Counted from the first letter of the stretch, positions 1 to 7,666 are shown. The stretch is 14,629 bases of DNA from Streptomyces sp. NRRL WC-3549 (GCF_000721935.1 NZ_KL585413.1:46688-61316); one strand, 5' to 3'. The notes: generated from the letters alone by a model not told the origin. A program made the numbers and translations.

Positions 1-393
1 CAGCCGGTGGCGCAGACAGGCCTCGACGAGATCGTCGGGCACCGCGCCGAGCTCCGCCTCGCCCGCGGCCAGCCCGGCCACCCCGGCGCCCACCATGATC
101 CGTACGAACGGCTCCGAGTCCGAGGCGTCCCGCCGCCATGCCAGGCCCGTGAGCACCAGCTCCCCGCCGGAGAGGTACCGGCTGGGGTCGCGCAGGTCGG
201 TCGTCATGACGCCCCGGACCGTCCGGTCCAGCTCGTCCTCGCCGCCGAGCAGCCGGAGGCCCAGTGCCTCGGTGTCCAGCAGTGCGCGCAGCCGCATCGT
301 CGAAAGCCGCCGTTCTTCGTCGTCGGTGAGTGGGTGGCCGGTGGGGGAGGGGGGGGTGGTGCCGCCCCTCGCGCCCCTCGGATCCGGGGGCAT
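1..393 (-). CDS. PucR-family purine catabolism regulator, N-terminal part (cut by left edge)
   Basis: The minus-strand frame stays open from the ATG at 393 to the window edge (131 codons visible). From the internal Met at 297 it reads MRLRALLDTEALGLRLLGGE, then DRTVRGVMTTDLRDPSRYLSGGELVLTG. This is the usual pattern of the PucR N-terminal domain: a short opening helix, the RxVxxVxTTDLxDPxxYLxGGELVLT core, and a later helix. The C-terminal helix-turn-helix expected for the family lies outside the window. I chose 393 because AGGGGTC precedes it at a usable distance; 297 is an in-frame alternative that starts exactly at the domain and would drop 32 low-complexity residues. In actinobacteria such regulators control purine degradation genes. 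Here it is divergent from an apparent xanthine dehydrogenase relic and a purine permease, which fits that role. The ligand and targets are inferred. Confidence 0.8.
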   Translation of the reverse strand, partial: MPPDPRGARGGTTPPSPTGHPLTDDEERRLSTMRLRALLDTEALGLRLLGGEDELDRTVRGVMTTDLRDPSRYLSGGELVLTGLAWRRDASDSEPFVRIMVGAGVAGLAAGEAELGAVPDDLVEACLRHRL

Positions 394-425
394 CGGCCGA
401 CCCCTGTGCAGAGCGGGTGAGGGCG

Positions 426-455
426 CCGATACCCGTCATTCGTTCGAATCTACAA
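426..455 (-). promoter_or_regulatory. Possible promoter of the pucR-like gene with an embedded dyad
   Basis: Read on the minus strand, TTGTAG (455-450) is followed after 18 nt by TATCGG (431-426). That would start transcription about 25 nt before the chosen ATG. The spacer holds a short dyad, ATTCG-tt-CGAAT (438-449), placed where a bound repressor would block polymerase. The match to a streptomycete housekeeping promoter is only moderate, and autoregulation is inferred. Confidence 0.28.
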
Positions 456-621
456 GACGGGGAAGGGGGCCAGCCAATTCCTTCATCGGTTCGGTGACTG
501 CACCGGGGGGAGCAGGGCTTGTGTACTGAGCCGCACACCGCGTCAGGAACAACGGGGAAGGACCGCGGCGCCGACCGTCGGCCCGCCCCGGCCGCAGGAC
601 CCGATCGAGAAGGAGAGAGCC

Positions 622-734
622 GTGGACTTCCTTCGCCCCGTCGGCCGGGAGGAGGCGCCTGGCACCGAGACCCCGACCCCGGGGCCGCCGGCGCCGGGGG
701 CACCCGCCCGGGTACCGGCCGAGCCGCCGCGACC
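622..734 (+). pseudogene. Relic of xanthine dehydrogenase FAD-binding subunit, N-terminus
   Basis: A good ribosome site (AAGGAG, 610-615) precedes a GTG at 622 that reads VDFLRPVGREEA. This closely resembles the conserved opening (MDFLRPxxWEEA) of streptomycete xanthine dehydrogenase FAD-binding subunits. After about 12 residues the likeness weakens to Pro/Gly/Ala-rich sequence. A weak trace near PGPPAPGAP can still be set against the family's FAD-loop region (PxAVPxAGGTD). The frame stops at 757-759 after 45 codons, against roughly 290 residues for an intact subunit. The natural start and ribosome site survive, but the rest of the gene, including nearly the whole FAD domain, is missing. It is followed directly by a relic of the operon's last gene. 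A translated 45-aa peptide is possible but would have no enzymatic function. The identification rests on remembered family sequence. Confidence 0.6.
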
Positions 735-903
735 GACGGCACCTCACCGGACCAGCTGATCCCCACGGTCCTCGACACGCCGGCGATCCCGGCCGACGTG
801 CTCGAACTCACCGACGACCACGCCCCGTGAGGGCCGCGCGGCGCCGGTGAGGCGACGCCCCCGTCGTCCGCCCCGGCCGCCCCGCGGCGATCCGGGACGG
901 GAC
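735..903 (+). pseudogene. Relic of xanthine dehydrogenase molybdenum-binding subunit, C-terminus
   Basis: In a different frame from the preceding relic, the sequence reads DGTSPDQLIPTVLDTPAIPA and then DVLELTDDHAP. This matches the C-terminal region of the large molybdopterin subunit (typically TDYLIPTxLDTPPxPVDVLE followed by PHAPYGxRGxGE). A TGA at 828-830 falls exactly where the family has Tyr. Reading on past it in the same frame gives G-P-R-G-A-G-E-A, the decayed remainder of YGLRGVGEPP, then SSAPA for SSTPA. Several changes look like T-to-C drift (Leu to Pro, Val to Ala). The subunit is normally more than 700 residues long; only its last 50 or so can be traced. The iron-sulfur subunit and the bodies of both other subunits are absent between the two relics, consistent with an internal deletion of several kilobases followed by point decay. 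Confidence 0.65.
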
Positions 904-909
904 CGGGGC

Positions 910-956
910 GGAGCCGTACCGGACACCGGCGCGCCCCACCGGTGTCCGTGGGCTCC
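910..956 (+). terminator. Hairpin after the xdh relic, probable old operon terminator
   Basis: A bipartite inverted repeat: GGAGCC (910-915) pairs with GGCTCC (951-956), and CGGACACCGG (920-929) pairs with CCGGTGTCCG (939-948) around a 9-nt loop. It lies just beyond where the traced molybdenum-subunit relic fades, the expected place for that operon's terminator. It could also attenuate transcription into the permease gene, whose ATG is 150 nt further on. There is no U-tract, as is common in Streptomyces. Confidence 0.55.
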
Positions 957-1105
957 TGGGCGGTGCGCTTCCGCCGCCCGCCCGTCCTCCGCAAGAACAG
1001 TTCGCCTCGGGCCGTCCCCCGGGTCGTGCGCCTCGCAGTCATCCCACAACCCGCCGTCACGCGAGCTCCACGCGGGTGTCCCTGTGAACTCGGGAGTCAG
1101 GCAAC

Positions 1106-2563
1106 ATGACCCAGCAGTCAGTGGAACCCAGGACAGGCGCGGAGGACGCGGGCCCCGGCTCGCGCGTCCCCGCAGGACGGTCCTGGCTCGACCGGTACTT
1201 CCACATATCCGACAGAGGATCGACCGTCGCGCGTGAGGTGCGCGGAGGCGTCACGACCTTCATGGCCATGGCGTACATCCTCCTGCTCAACCCGCTCATC
1301 CTGGGCGGCGAGGACGTGAACGGCCACCTGCTCGGCCAGTCCGGGCTGATCACCGCCACCGCGCTGGCCGCGGCGGCCACCACCCTGCTCATGGGCTTCG
1401 TCGGCAAGGTGCCCCTGGCGCTCGCCGCCGGACTCAGCGTCTCCGGGGTGCTCGCCTCGCAGGTCGCCCCGGCCATGACCTGGCCGCAGGCCATGGGGAT
1501 GTGCGTGGTCTACGGCGTGGTGATCTGCCTGCTCGTCGTCACCGGCCTGCGCGAGCTGATCATGAACGCGATCCCGCTCGCGCTGAAGCACGGCATCACC
1601 ATCGGCATCGGCCTGTTCATCGCGCTCATCGGCCTCTACAAGGCCGGCTTCGTCCACCAGGGCACGGCGACCCCGCTCGCCCTGGGGCCGAAGGGCCAAC
1701 TGGCCGGCTGGCCCGTCCTGATCTTCGCCGTGACCCTGCTGCTGATCTTCATGCTGCAGGCGAGGAACGTCCCCGGCGCGATCCTCATCGGTATCGTCGC
1801 CGGCACCCTGGCGGCGGCCACCCTCAACTCCCTCGTCCACATCGATCCGAAGTCCTGGAGCGGCGGGCCGCCCGAGCTGAGCGGCGGCGCGGTCTCCTCA
1901 CCGGACTTCTCGCTCTTCGGCCACGTCGAGTTCGGCGGCTGGGGCGACGTCGGCGTGGTGACCGTCGGCATGATCGTCTTCACCCTGGTGCTGGCCGGCT
2001 TCTTCGACGCGATGGCCACCATCATCGGCGTCGGTACGGAGGCGGAGCTCGCCGACGACGAGGGCCGGATGCCGGGCCTGTCGAAGGCGCTGTTCATCGA
2101 CGGCGCGGGCGGCGCGATCGGGGGTGTCGCCGGCGGCTCCGGCCAGACCGTCTTCGTGGAGTCGGCCACCGGCGTCGGCGAGGGCGCCCGCACCGGGCTC
2201 GCCTCCGTCGTCACCGGGCTCTTCTTCGCGGCCTGCCTCTTCTTCACCCCGCTCACCGCGATCGTGCCGGCCGAGGTGGCCTCCGCGGCGCTGGTCGTCA
2301 TCGGCGCCATGATGATGCAGAACGCCCGGCACGTGGACTGGGGTGACCGCTCCGTCGCCGTCCCGGTCTTCCTCACCGTGGTCCTGATGCCGTTCACGTA
2401 CACCATCACCACCGGGGTGGCCGCGGGCGTCGTCTCGTACACGGCGATCAAGCTCGCCCAGGGCAGGGCCCGGGACGTGGGCGCCTTCATGTGGGTGCTG
2501 ACGTCGGTCTTCCTCGTCTACTTCGCCCTGCATCCGATCGAGAGCTGGCTCGGCGTCAGCTGA
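1106..2563 (+). CDS. AzgA-like NCS2-family purine (adenine/guanine/hypoxanthine) permease
   Basis: A 485-residue polytopic membrane protein. After about 45 hydrophilic residues comes GGVTTFMAMAYILLLNPLIL, the characteristic first-helix motif of AzgA-type NCS2 carriers (GxTTFxxMAYIxxxNPxIL), then about a dozen hydrophobic segments. Further family landmarks are GLFIALIGLYKAG, the FFDAMATIIGVG stretch (family FDTxGTLIGV) and GSGQTVFVESATGVGEGART (family TSTxTxYxESAxGVxxGGRTG). The length is normal for the family. AzgA-type proteins import purine bases by proton symport; the exact substrate cannot be read from sequence. The ATG is preceded by GGGAG with 9-nt spacing. Position beside a PucR-type regulator and a urease operon supports uptake of purines as a nitrogen source. 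The hairpin at 910-956 suggests its own promoter between about 957 and 1080, but I see no convincing one. Confidence 0.88.
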   Translation: MTQQSVEPRTGAEDAGPGSRVPAGRSWLDRYFHISDRGSTVAREVRGGVTTFMAMAYILLLNPLILGGEDVNGHLLGQSGLITATALAAAATTLLMGFVGKVPLALAAGLSVSGVLASQVAPAMTWPQAMGMCVVYGVVICLLVVTGLRELIMNAIPLALKHGITIGIGLFIALIGLYKAGFVHQGTATPLALGPKGQLAGWPVLIFAVTLLLIFMLQARNVPGAILIGIVAGTLAAATLNSLVHIDPKSWSGGPPELSGGAVSSPDFSLFGHVEFGGWGDVGVVTVGMIVFTLVLAGFFDAMATIIGVGTEAELADDEGRMPGLSKALFIDGAGGAIGGVAGGSGQTVFVESATGVGEGARTGLASVVTGLFFAACLFFTPLTAIVPAEVASAALVVIGAMMMQNARHVDWGDRSVAVPVFLTVVLMPFTYTITTGVAAGVVSYTAIKLAQGRARDVGAFMWVLTSVFLVYFALHPIESWLGVS

Positions 2564-2595
2564 GCCCGCCCCCGGCACCCCGGCACGGAGCGGGG

Positions 2596-2637
2596 CGCAC
2601 GTCCGCCGGCGCCACCGGTGGTGACGGCGGACGTGCG
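2596..2637 (+). terminator. Terminator-like hairpin downstream of the permease gene
   Basis: An 11-bp perfect stem, GCACGTCCGCC (2597-2607) with GGCGGACGTGC (2626-2636), extends by one pair at each end. It continues inward as a further stem built on CACCGGTG, leaving a 4-nt loop at 2615-2618. It begins 33 nt after the permease stop and is not followed by a T-run, typical of a streptomycete terminator. It separates the permease from the urease operon. Confidence 0.6.
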
Positions 2638-2900
2638 GCGGCGTGCTCCGGTGGCCGGGCGGCGGGGGCGGTCCCGGCCGCCGCGCACTCCGGTCCGCCC
2701 CGGGGGCGAGACGCCGCCGTCCGGCTCGGTGGCCCTGCCAACGGGCCGCGTTCCAGGCGGAGTACCGCCTCCTTCCGCACGCTCGCCCGGGTACGTGGAA
2801 CCCCCTCTTCCACGCCTCAGAAGTGATCAAAATCTGTCTGGTTTGCCCGTATATGAGGGGCGATAACGGCAGAAAGGGACTTTTTGCGGTGCGGAGCGAG
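2638..2900. other. Intergenic region between permease and urease operon
   Basis: I see no gene here; overlapping open frames are Arg/Pro/Ala-rich shadows. Two things stand out. A small hairpin has perfect 7-bp arms, CGTGGAA (2794-2800) and TTCCACG (2808-2814). From about 2820 the base composition turns clearly AT-richer than the rest of the window (TGATCAAAATC, CCCGTATATGAG, GCGATAACGG, GACTTTTTG), as expected for a regulated promoter approach. I could not assign a GlnR-type nitrogen-control box with confidence. Confidence 0.5.
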
Positions 2901-2930
2901 TTGCCAGGGGACTGTCAAAAGGCTTATAAG
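2901..2930 (+). promoter_or_regulatory. Probable promoter of the urease operon
   Basis: TTGCCA (2901-2906) and TATAAG (2925-2930) are separated by 18 nt, a fair match to a streptomycete vegetative promoter. Transcription would begin near 2937, giving a leader of about 50 nt before the ureA ATG. The site lies at the end of the AT-richer island starting near 2820. Confidence 0.5.
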
Positions 2931-2988
2931 AGGAGCGTGGCTCAGGCGCTTCCGGGAATTCCGGGAAATGCCGCCATGGAGGTTTCCC

Positions 2989-3291
2989 ATGTTTCTCACT
3001 CCGTCCGACACGGAAAAATTGTTGCTGAGTGTTGCCGGAATGGTCGCCCGGGACCGGCGTGAGCGCGGTGTTCTGCTCAACTATCCGGAGGCCGTCGCCC
3101 TGCTGTCCTGCTGGGTCCTGGAACGGGCCCGTGAAGGTGCTTCCGTGCATGAGCTCATGACGGCCGGGCGTGCCGTCCTCACCCGCTCCGACGTGCTCGA
3201 AGGCATCCCGGAGATGCTGCACGACGTCCAGGTCGAAGCGACCTTCCCCGACGGGCGCAAGCTCGTCACGATCACCTCGCCGATCCCGTGA
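2989..3291 (+). CDS. ureA: Urease gamma subunit UreA
   Basis: A 100-residue protein, the standard gamma-subunit length. It starts [13 protein letters not shown] and contains [31 protein letters not shown] and [15 protein letters not shown], all hallmark gamma-subunit blocks. It forms part of the cytoplasmic (alpha-beta-gamma)3 apoenzyme that hydrolyses urea to ammonia and carbamate. The ATG at 2989 has GGAGG 6 nt upstream and begins exactly at the family N-terminus. A further open frame upstream (from 2884) has no support. One divergence from common ureases is [11 protein letters not shown] where ISAxILEGARDG is usual. The stop overlaps the next start by 4 nt (GTGA). Confidence 0.95.
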   Translation: MFLTPSDTEKLLLSVAGMVARDRRERGVLLNYPEAVALLSCWVLERAREGASVHELMTAGRAVLTRSDVLEGIPEMLHDVQVEATFPDGRKLVTITSPIP

Positions 3292-3626
3292 TCCCCGGCG
3301 AGATCCGGACCGGATCCGGAATTCTGGAGATCAATGCGGGCCGGGAGATCCGGAGTGTCACCGTCGTCAACGACGGCGACCGGCCCATTCAGATCGGATC
3401 GCACTTCCATATGCCCGACGTCAATCCCGCCCTTTCTTTCGACCGTGCGCTCGCCGAGGGCTTCCGTCTCGATATCCCGTCCGGAACGTCCTTGCGTTTC
3501 GAACCCGGAGTCGGCGCGGACGTCTCCCTCGTCGCCCTGGCCGGCAGGCGGGAGGTGCCCGGCCTCGTCCTGAGGACGGAGCCCGGGACCACGGCCCCCG
3601 AGGAGGAGAACCGATGGCCCAGCTGA
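3288..3626 (+). CDS. ureB: Urease beta subunit UreB
   Basis: 112 residues beginning [20 protein letters not shown], the classic beta-subunit opening (IPGExxxxxGxIxxNxGR). [20 protein letters not shown] follows, then [20 protein letters not shown] near the C-terminus. The subunit is structural and supports the flap over the alpha-subunit nickel centre. The GTG start lies inside the ureA stop (GTGA overlap), so translation is probably coupled. [15 protein letters not shown] differs from the common HFHFFEVNxxLxFDR, marking this as a diverged urease lineage. The last 13 nt overlap ureC. Confidence 0.94.
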   Translation: MIPGEIRTGSGILEINAGREIRSVTVVNDGDRPIQIGSHFHMPDVNPALSFDRALAEGFRLDIPSGTSLRFEPGVGADVSLVALAGRREVPGLVLRTEPGTTAPEEENRWPS

Positions 3627-5317
3627 CCCGTGCCGCCTACGCGGCGCTGTACGGCCCCACCACCGGCGACCGGGTCCGCCTCGCCGACACCGACCTGTGG
3701 ATCGAGGTGGAGGAGGACCGCTGCTTCGGCGGCGACGAGGCCGTCTTCGGCGGCGGCAAGTCCATCCGCGAGTCGATGGCCCAGGCCACCACGTCCGGCG
3801 CCGACGGCGCCCTCGACCTCGTCGTCACCAACGTCGTCGTCCTCGACCACTGGGGCGTCGTCAAGACCGACGTGGGCGTCCGCGCCGGCCGGATCGTCGC
3901 CCTGGGCCGCTCCGGCAACCCCGACATGAGCGACGGCGTCCACCCGGACCTCGTCATCGGCCCCGGTACCGACGTCGTCTCCGGCGAGGGCCGCATCCTC
4001 ACGGCGGGAGCCGTCGACACCCACGTCCACTTCCTCATGCCGGAGACCCTCCACGAGGCGCTCGCCACCGGCACCACCACCGTCATCGGCGGCGGCACCG
4101 GTGCCTCCGAGGGGTCCAAGGCCACCACCGTCACCCCGGGCGCCTGGAACCTCGCGATGATGCACCGGTCCCTGGACCGGGTCCCGCTCAACGTCATGCT
4201 CTTCGGCAAGGGCTCCACCGTCGGCGAGGACGGCCTGCGCGAGGCCGCGCTCGGCGGGGCCGGAGGCTACAAGGTCCACGAGGACTGGGGTGCCACCCCC
4301 GCCGCCATCGACGCGGCCCTGCGCGCCGCCGACACCTACGGACTCCAGGTCGCCCTGCACGCCGACAGCCTCAACGAGGCCGGCTACGTGGAGGGGACGC
4401 TCGCCGCGATCGGCGGACGCGGCATCCACGTCTTCCACGCGGAAGGCGCCGGCGGCGGTCACGCGCCCGACATCATCACCCTCGCCTCGCACCCCCACAT
4501 CCTCCCGGCGTCCACCAACCCGACGCTGCCGCACACCGTCAACACCGTCGCCGAACACCTCGACATGCTGATGGTCTGCCACCACCTCAACCCCCGCGTG
4601 CCGGAGGACCTGGCCTTCGCCGAGTCCCGCATCCGGGCCACCACCATCGCCGCCGAGGACGTCCTCCACGACATCGGCGCCCTGTCCATCACCTCCTCCG
4701 ACGCCCAGGCCATGGGGCGCATCGGCGAAGTCATCTGCCGTACCTGGCAGGTGGCCCACGTCATGAAGCAGCGCTTCGGCGACCTGGGCACCACGCTGCC
4801 CGCCGACAACGAGCGCGCGCGGCGCTACGTCGCCAAGTACACGATCTGCCCGGCCGTCGCCCACGGCATCGACCACGTCGTCGGTTCCGTCGAACCCGGC
4901 AAGCTCGCCGACCTGGTGCTGTGGGACCCGGCGTTCTTCGGGATACGGCCGGCCGCCGTGATCAAGGGCGGCATGGTCGTGCACGCACCGCTCGGCGACG
5001 CCAACGCCGCCATCCCCACCACCCAGCCCGTCCTGCTCCGCCCGACCGCGGCGGCCGGGGCCGCCCCGCACCTGTCGGTCAGCTTCGTCGCCCCGGCGGC
5101 CCTGGAGGACGGTCTCGCCGAACGCCTCGGCCTGCAACGGGACCTGGTGGCCGTGCGCCCCACCCGCCACCTGACCAAGGCGGACCTGCCGAACAACACG
5201 GCGCTGCCCGCCATCGACGTGGACCCGGAGACCTTCGCCATCCACGTCGACGGGCAGCTCGTCGAACCCGCCCCCGCCACCGAACTGCCGCTGGCCCAGC
5301 GGTACAGCATGTTCTGA
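3614..5317 (+). CDS. ureC: Urease alpha (catalytic) subunit UreC
   Basis: 567 residues, normal length. The nickel ligands and catalytic residues are all visible, offset +3 from Klebsiella aerogenes numbering: His137 and His139 (THVHF), carbamylated Lys220 and His222 (GYKVHEDWG), His249 (ALHADSLNE), His275 ([11 protein letters not shown]), flap Cys322-His323-His324 (VCHHL), Arg339 (ESRIR) and Asp363. The enzyme hydrolyses urea to ammonia and carbamate in the cytoplasm. The ATG at 3614 has AGGAGGAGAA just upstream and matches the family N-terminus ([23 protein letters not shown]). Two substitutions are unusual by my memory of the family: Ala364 in SSDAQAMGR (usually SSDSQAMGR), directly after the Ni-ligand Asp, and Cys412 in KYTICPA (usually KYTINPA). 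The stop overlaps ureF by one base (TGATG). Confidence 0.97.
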   Translation: MAQLTRAAYAALYGPTTGDRVRLADTDLWIEVEEDRCFGGDEAVFGGGKSIRESMAQATTSGADGALDLVVTNVVVLDHWGVVKTDVGVRAGRIVALGRSGNPDMSDGVHPDLVIGPGTDVVSGEGRILTAGAVDTHVHFLMPETLHEALATGTTTVIGGGTGASEGSKATTVTPGAWNLAMMHRSLDRVPLNVMLFGKGSTVGEDGLREAALGGAGGYKVHEDWGATPAAIDAALRAADTYGLQVALHADSLNEAGYVEGTLAAIGGRGIHVFHAEGAGGGHAPDIITLASHPHILPASTNPTLPHTVNTVAEHLDMLMVCHHLNPRVPEDLAFAESRIRATTIAAEDVLHDIGALSITSSDAQAMGRIGEVICRTWQVAHVMKQRFGDLGTTLPADNERARRYVAKYTICPAVAHGIDHVVGSVEPGKLADLVLWDPAFFGIRPAAVIKGGMVVHAPLGDANAAIPTTQPVLLRPTAAAGAAPHLSVSFVAPAALEDGLAERLGLQRDLVAVRPTRHLTKADLPNNTALPAIDVDPETFAIHVDGQLVEPAPATELPLAQRYSMF

Positions 5318-5982
5318 TGGGCGCGCTCGGACCCCTGCTGCTCGCCGACGGCCGGCTCCCGGTCGGTGCGTACACGTACAGCGCGGGCCTCGAACCGGCC
5401 GTCGCGGCGGGCCTCACCCGCGACCGGATCCCGGCCCTGCTGCGGGCCCGGCTGCGCACCACCGCGGTCACCGAGGCGGCCGCCACCGTCCTCGCGCTGC
5501 GCGCGGCCGGGCACGACCCGGTGGACTACGGCGCCGTACAGCGGGCCCTGCAGGCCCGCACTCCGGCGGCCCCGCTGCGGGCGGCGTCGACCACGCTCGG
5601 CCGGGGCGTGCACCGGCTCGCCCGGCGGCTCGCCCCGGACCACCCGGCCGTCCGGGGGCTCGCGACCGCGCACCCCCGGCCCCTGCGCCCGGTGGCACTG
5701 GGCGCACTGGGCGCCGCGCTGGACGTGGGGGAGGAGGAACTGGCGTACGCCGTGGTCTACGACGAACTCCAGACCCTGACCTCCGCCGCACTCAAGCTGC
5801 TGCCCGGCGACCCGCTGGACTCGGTGGCCTGGATCCTGGCCGCCGAACCGGACGCCGCCGAGGCGGTGGCCGCGGCCCTGGCCGTGCGCACCCCCGAGGG
5901 CATGCCCGCCCGCACCGCCCCGCTCACCGAGCAGTGGGCCCTCGACCACGAACGAACCGAACGGAGACTCTTCCTTGCCTGA
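5317..5982 (+). CDS. ureF: Urease accessory protein UreF
   Basis: 221 residues. The opening [32 protein letters not shown] follows the UreF signature (LLxLxDxxxPxGxFxxSxGLE). The rest is Ala/Leu/Arg-rich and probably helical, as expected for the all-helical UreF fold, with a recognisable [24 protein letters not shown] near the C-terminus. UreF joins UreD and UreG in the GTP-dependent complex that carbamylates the active-site lysine and delivers nickel to the apoenzyme. Its ATG shares one base with the ureC stop and has no good ribosome site, implying coupled translation. It is weakly conserved, so position in the operon adds much of the support. Confidence 0.9.
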   Translation: MGALGPLLLADGRLPVGAYTYSAGLEPAVAAGLTRDRIPALLRARLRTTAVTEAAATVLALRAAGHDPVDYGAVQRALQARTPAAPLRAASTTLGRGVHRLARRLAPDHPAVRGLATAHPRPLRPVALGALGAALDVGEEELAYAVVYDELQTLTSAALKLLPGDPLDSVAWILAAEPDAAEAVAAALAVRTPEGMPARTAPLTEQWALDHERTERRLFLA

Positions 5983-6691
5983 GACCCAGAACCCCAACCA
6001 GCACTTCCACGAGCCCCTCAACCAGCCGAGGGCCCTGCGCATCGGCGTCGCGGGACCGGTCGGCACCGGCAAGAGCTCCATCCTGGCGACGCTCTGCCGC
6101 ACCCTGGCCGGCGAACTGTCGATGGCGGTCGTCACCAACGACATCTACACCGACGAGGACGCCCGCTTCCTGCGCTCCGCCGGGGTCCTGCCCACCGAGC
6201 GCATCCGCGCCGTGGAGACCGGCGCCTGCCCGCACACCGCGATCCGCGACGACGTCAGCGCCAACCTGGACGCCGTCGAGGACCTGGAGGAGGCCTACGG
6301 GCCGCTCGACCTGGTGCTCGTGGAGAGCGGCGGCGACAACCTCACCGCCACCTTCAGCCCGGCGCTCGCCGACGCGCAGATCTTCTGCATCGACGTCGCG
6401 GGCGGCGGCGACGTGGCCCGCAAGGGCGGCCCCGGCATCACCGGCGCCGACCTCCTCGTCATCAACAAGACGGACCTCGCCCCGCACGTCGAGGTCGACG
6501 TGGAGCGCATGGTCACGGACGCCTCGTCGGTCCGCAACGGCCTGCCGGTGCTCGCCCTGTCCAAGCACGAGCCGTCCTCCGTCGCCGAACTGGCCGACTG
6601 GGTACGGTCGGTGCTCGCCCGGCACCGCGCCGGCAGCCACGTGCCCACCGATCCGGGACCGATGGCGCCCCACAGCCACCCGCACCCGTGA
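5975..6691 (+). CDS. ureG: Urease accessory GTPase UreG
   Basis: 238 residues. The P-loop is GPVGTGKS (27-34). [12 protein letters not shown] follows, then the metal-binding Cys85-Pro-His87 ([10 protein letters not shown]), [13 protein letters not shown], and the guanine-specificity motif NKTD (164-167). This SIMIBI-class GTPase powers nickel insertion into urease. TTG at 5975 is the only workable start: it has GGAG 8 nt upstream, no other ATG, GTG or TTG precedes the P-loop in frame, and it overlaps ureF by 8 nt. The protein ends APHSHPHP. This short His-bearing tail is of interest because no ureE nickel chaperone gene is seen. GACPH replaces the more usual GGCPH. Confidence 0.95.
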   Translation: MPETQNPNQHFHEPLNQPRALRIGVAGPVGTGKSSILATLCRTLAGELSMAVVTNDIYTDEDARFLRSAGVLPTERIRAVETGACPHTAIRDDVSANLDAVEDLEEAYGPLDLVLVESGGDNLTATFSPALADAQIFCIDVAGGGDVARKGGPGITGADLLVINKTDLAPHVEVDVERMVTDASSVRNGLPVLALSKHEPSSVAELADWVRSVLARHRAGSHVPTDPGPMAPHSHPHP

Positions 6692-7413
6692 CCCAGCCGG
6701 ACGTGCCCACCGTCGTCACGGTCCGCCGGGACACCTCCGGCCGGGACGTGGCGAGCGAGCTCGGACCGGGCACCTTCCTCGCCCCGCGCCCCCTGATGCC
6801 GGCCGCCGACGGGCTGCACCTCGCCCTCGTCGGCACCACGGCCGGCCTCCTCGCCGGCGACGACCTGCGGATCCGGATCACCGTCGGTCCGGGCGCCCGG
6901 CTCCACCTCATGGAACCGACCGGACTCGTCGCCTACGACCACCGGGGCGGCACGTCCTCCTGGCGGGCCGAGGTCGAGATCGCCGAGGACGGCGAACTGA
7001 CCTGGGACTCACAGCCGTTCGTGGTCTCCTCGGGCGCCGGGGTGACCCGCTCGATGGACGTCTCGCTGGCCCCCGGCGCCCGGATGCTCTGGCGCGACAC
7101 GCTGGTCCTCGGCCGCTCCGGGGAACGGGGCGGACGGATACGGGCGACGACCCGCGCCGTCCACGACGGCACCGAACTGCTGGTCGAGGACCTGGACCTC
7201 ACCGACCCGGACGTACGCGAGCTCCCCGGCATCCTCGGGCCGCACCGGGTCGTCGGCGCCGTCACCGCCCTGGGCGCCGACCCCGGCGGCCCGCCCCACC
7301 CCTCCCGCATGGACCTCGTGGGGCCCGGGGCCCAGATCCGGTTGCTGGACACCGACGCACCGGCGGTGGAGCGGGAACTCACCGCGGTCTGGGAGAGCTG
7401 GCGGGCGCCCTGA
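6688..7413 (+). CDS. ureD: Urease accessory protein UreD (UreH)
   Basis: 241 residues, shorter than the roughly 270 or more of many UreD proteins. Recognisable features are [26 protein letters not shown] (family GGLLxGDxxxxxxxxxxGA), [29 protein letters not shown] (family PxxPxixfxxaxxxxxxxvxLxxgA) and [15 protein letters not shown]. The beta-rich scaffold binds UreF and UreG and passes nickel to the apo-urease. Its GTG start sits in the ureG stop (GTGA). No ribosome site is obvious, so coupling to ureG is likely. It closes the operon; a strong bidirectional stem-loop follows at 7584. A urea transporter gene and ureE are not present downstream. Confidence 0.9.
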   Translation: MTQPDVPTVVTVRRDTSGRDVASELGPGTFLAPRPLMPAADGLHLALVGTTAGLLAGDDLRIRITVGPGARLHLMEPTGLVAYDHRGGTSSWRAEVEIAEDGELTWDSQPFVVSSGAGVTRSMDVSLAPGARMLWRDTLVLGRSGERGGRIRATTRAVHDGTELLVEDLDLTDPDVRELPGILGPHRVVGAVTALGADPGGPPHPSRMDLVGPGAQIRLLDTDAPAVERELTAVWESWRAP

Positions 7414-7583
7414 GGTACCGGCGGGCTCGGCGTCCGAACGGGCAACCGGCAGGTGCCGCACCCGCTTGAGGTCCTGCGGATCGTGCCGCCCGGCGCGGAG
7501 GCAGGGATGCCGGTGGCCACCGGGCCGGTCCGCCGGGGTGCGGCGGGACCCCGCACCCGGCTTCCCGACAGCTCCCCGAGGGG

Positions 7584-7633
7584 CCTCCCGTCCGGACCGG
7601 ACCGGACCCCACGAGTCCGGTCCGGACGGGAGG
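7584..7633. terminator. Perfect 19-bp stem-loop, bidirectional terminator
   Basis: Arms at 7584-7602 and 7615-7633 are exact reverse complements with a 12-nt loop. The left arm is followed by one more CGGAC unit, so the pairing can slide by one repeat. It lies between the end of ureD (+) and the end of the small Cys/His gene (-), and therefore probably terminates both. The rest of 7414-7666 shows no gene. Confidence 0.8.
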
Positions 7634-7666
7634 AGCACGCGGGCCGCGGCGGCGTGCCGCCTCCGC

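Noticed and set aside
519-830. 103-codon plus-strand frame from a TTG at 519
   Set aside because: It has no ribosome site and its first 70 residues are unstructured low-complexity sequence. Its believable C-terminal part is better explained as a relic of the xanthine dehydrogenase molybdenum subunit.
3389-5245. 618-codon minus-strand frame opposite ureC
   Set aside because: An antisense shadow of GC-rich coding DNA, mostly Gly/Asp/Val/Ala with no motif; the plus strand has full urease signatures.
3697-5982. Fusion of a long upstream frame with ureF
   Set aside because: The part before 5317 is a +1 shadow of ureC, rich in Arg/Pro/His. ureF clearly begins at the ATG overlapping the ureC stop.
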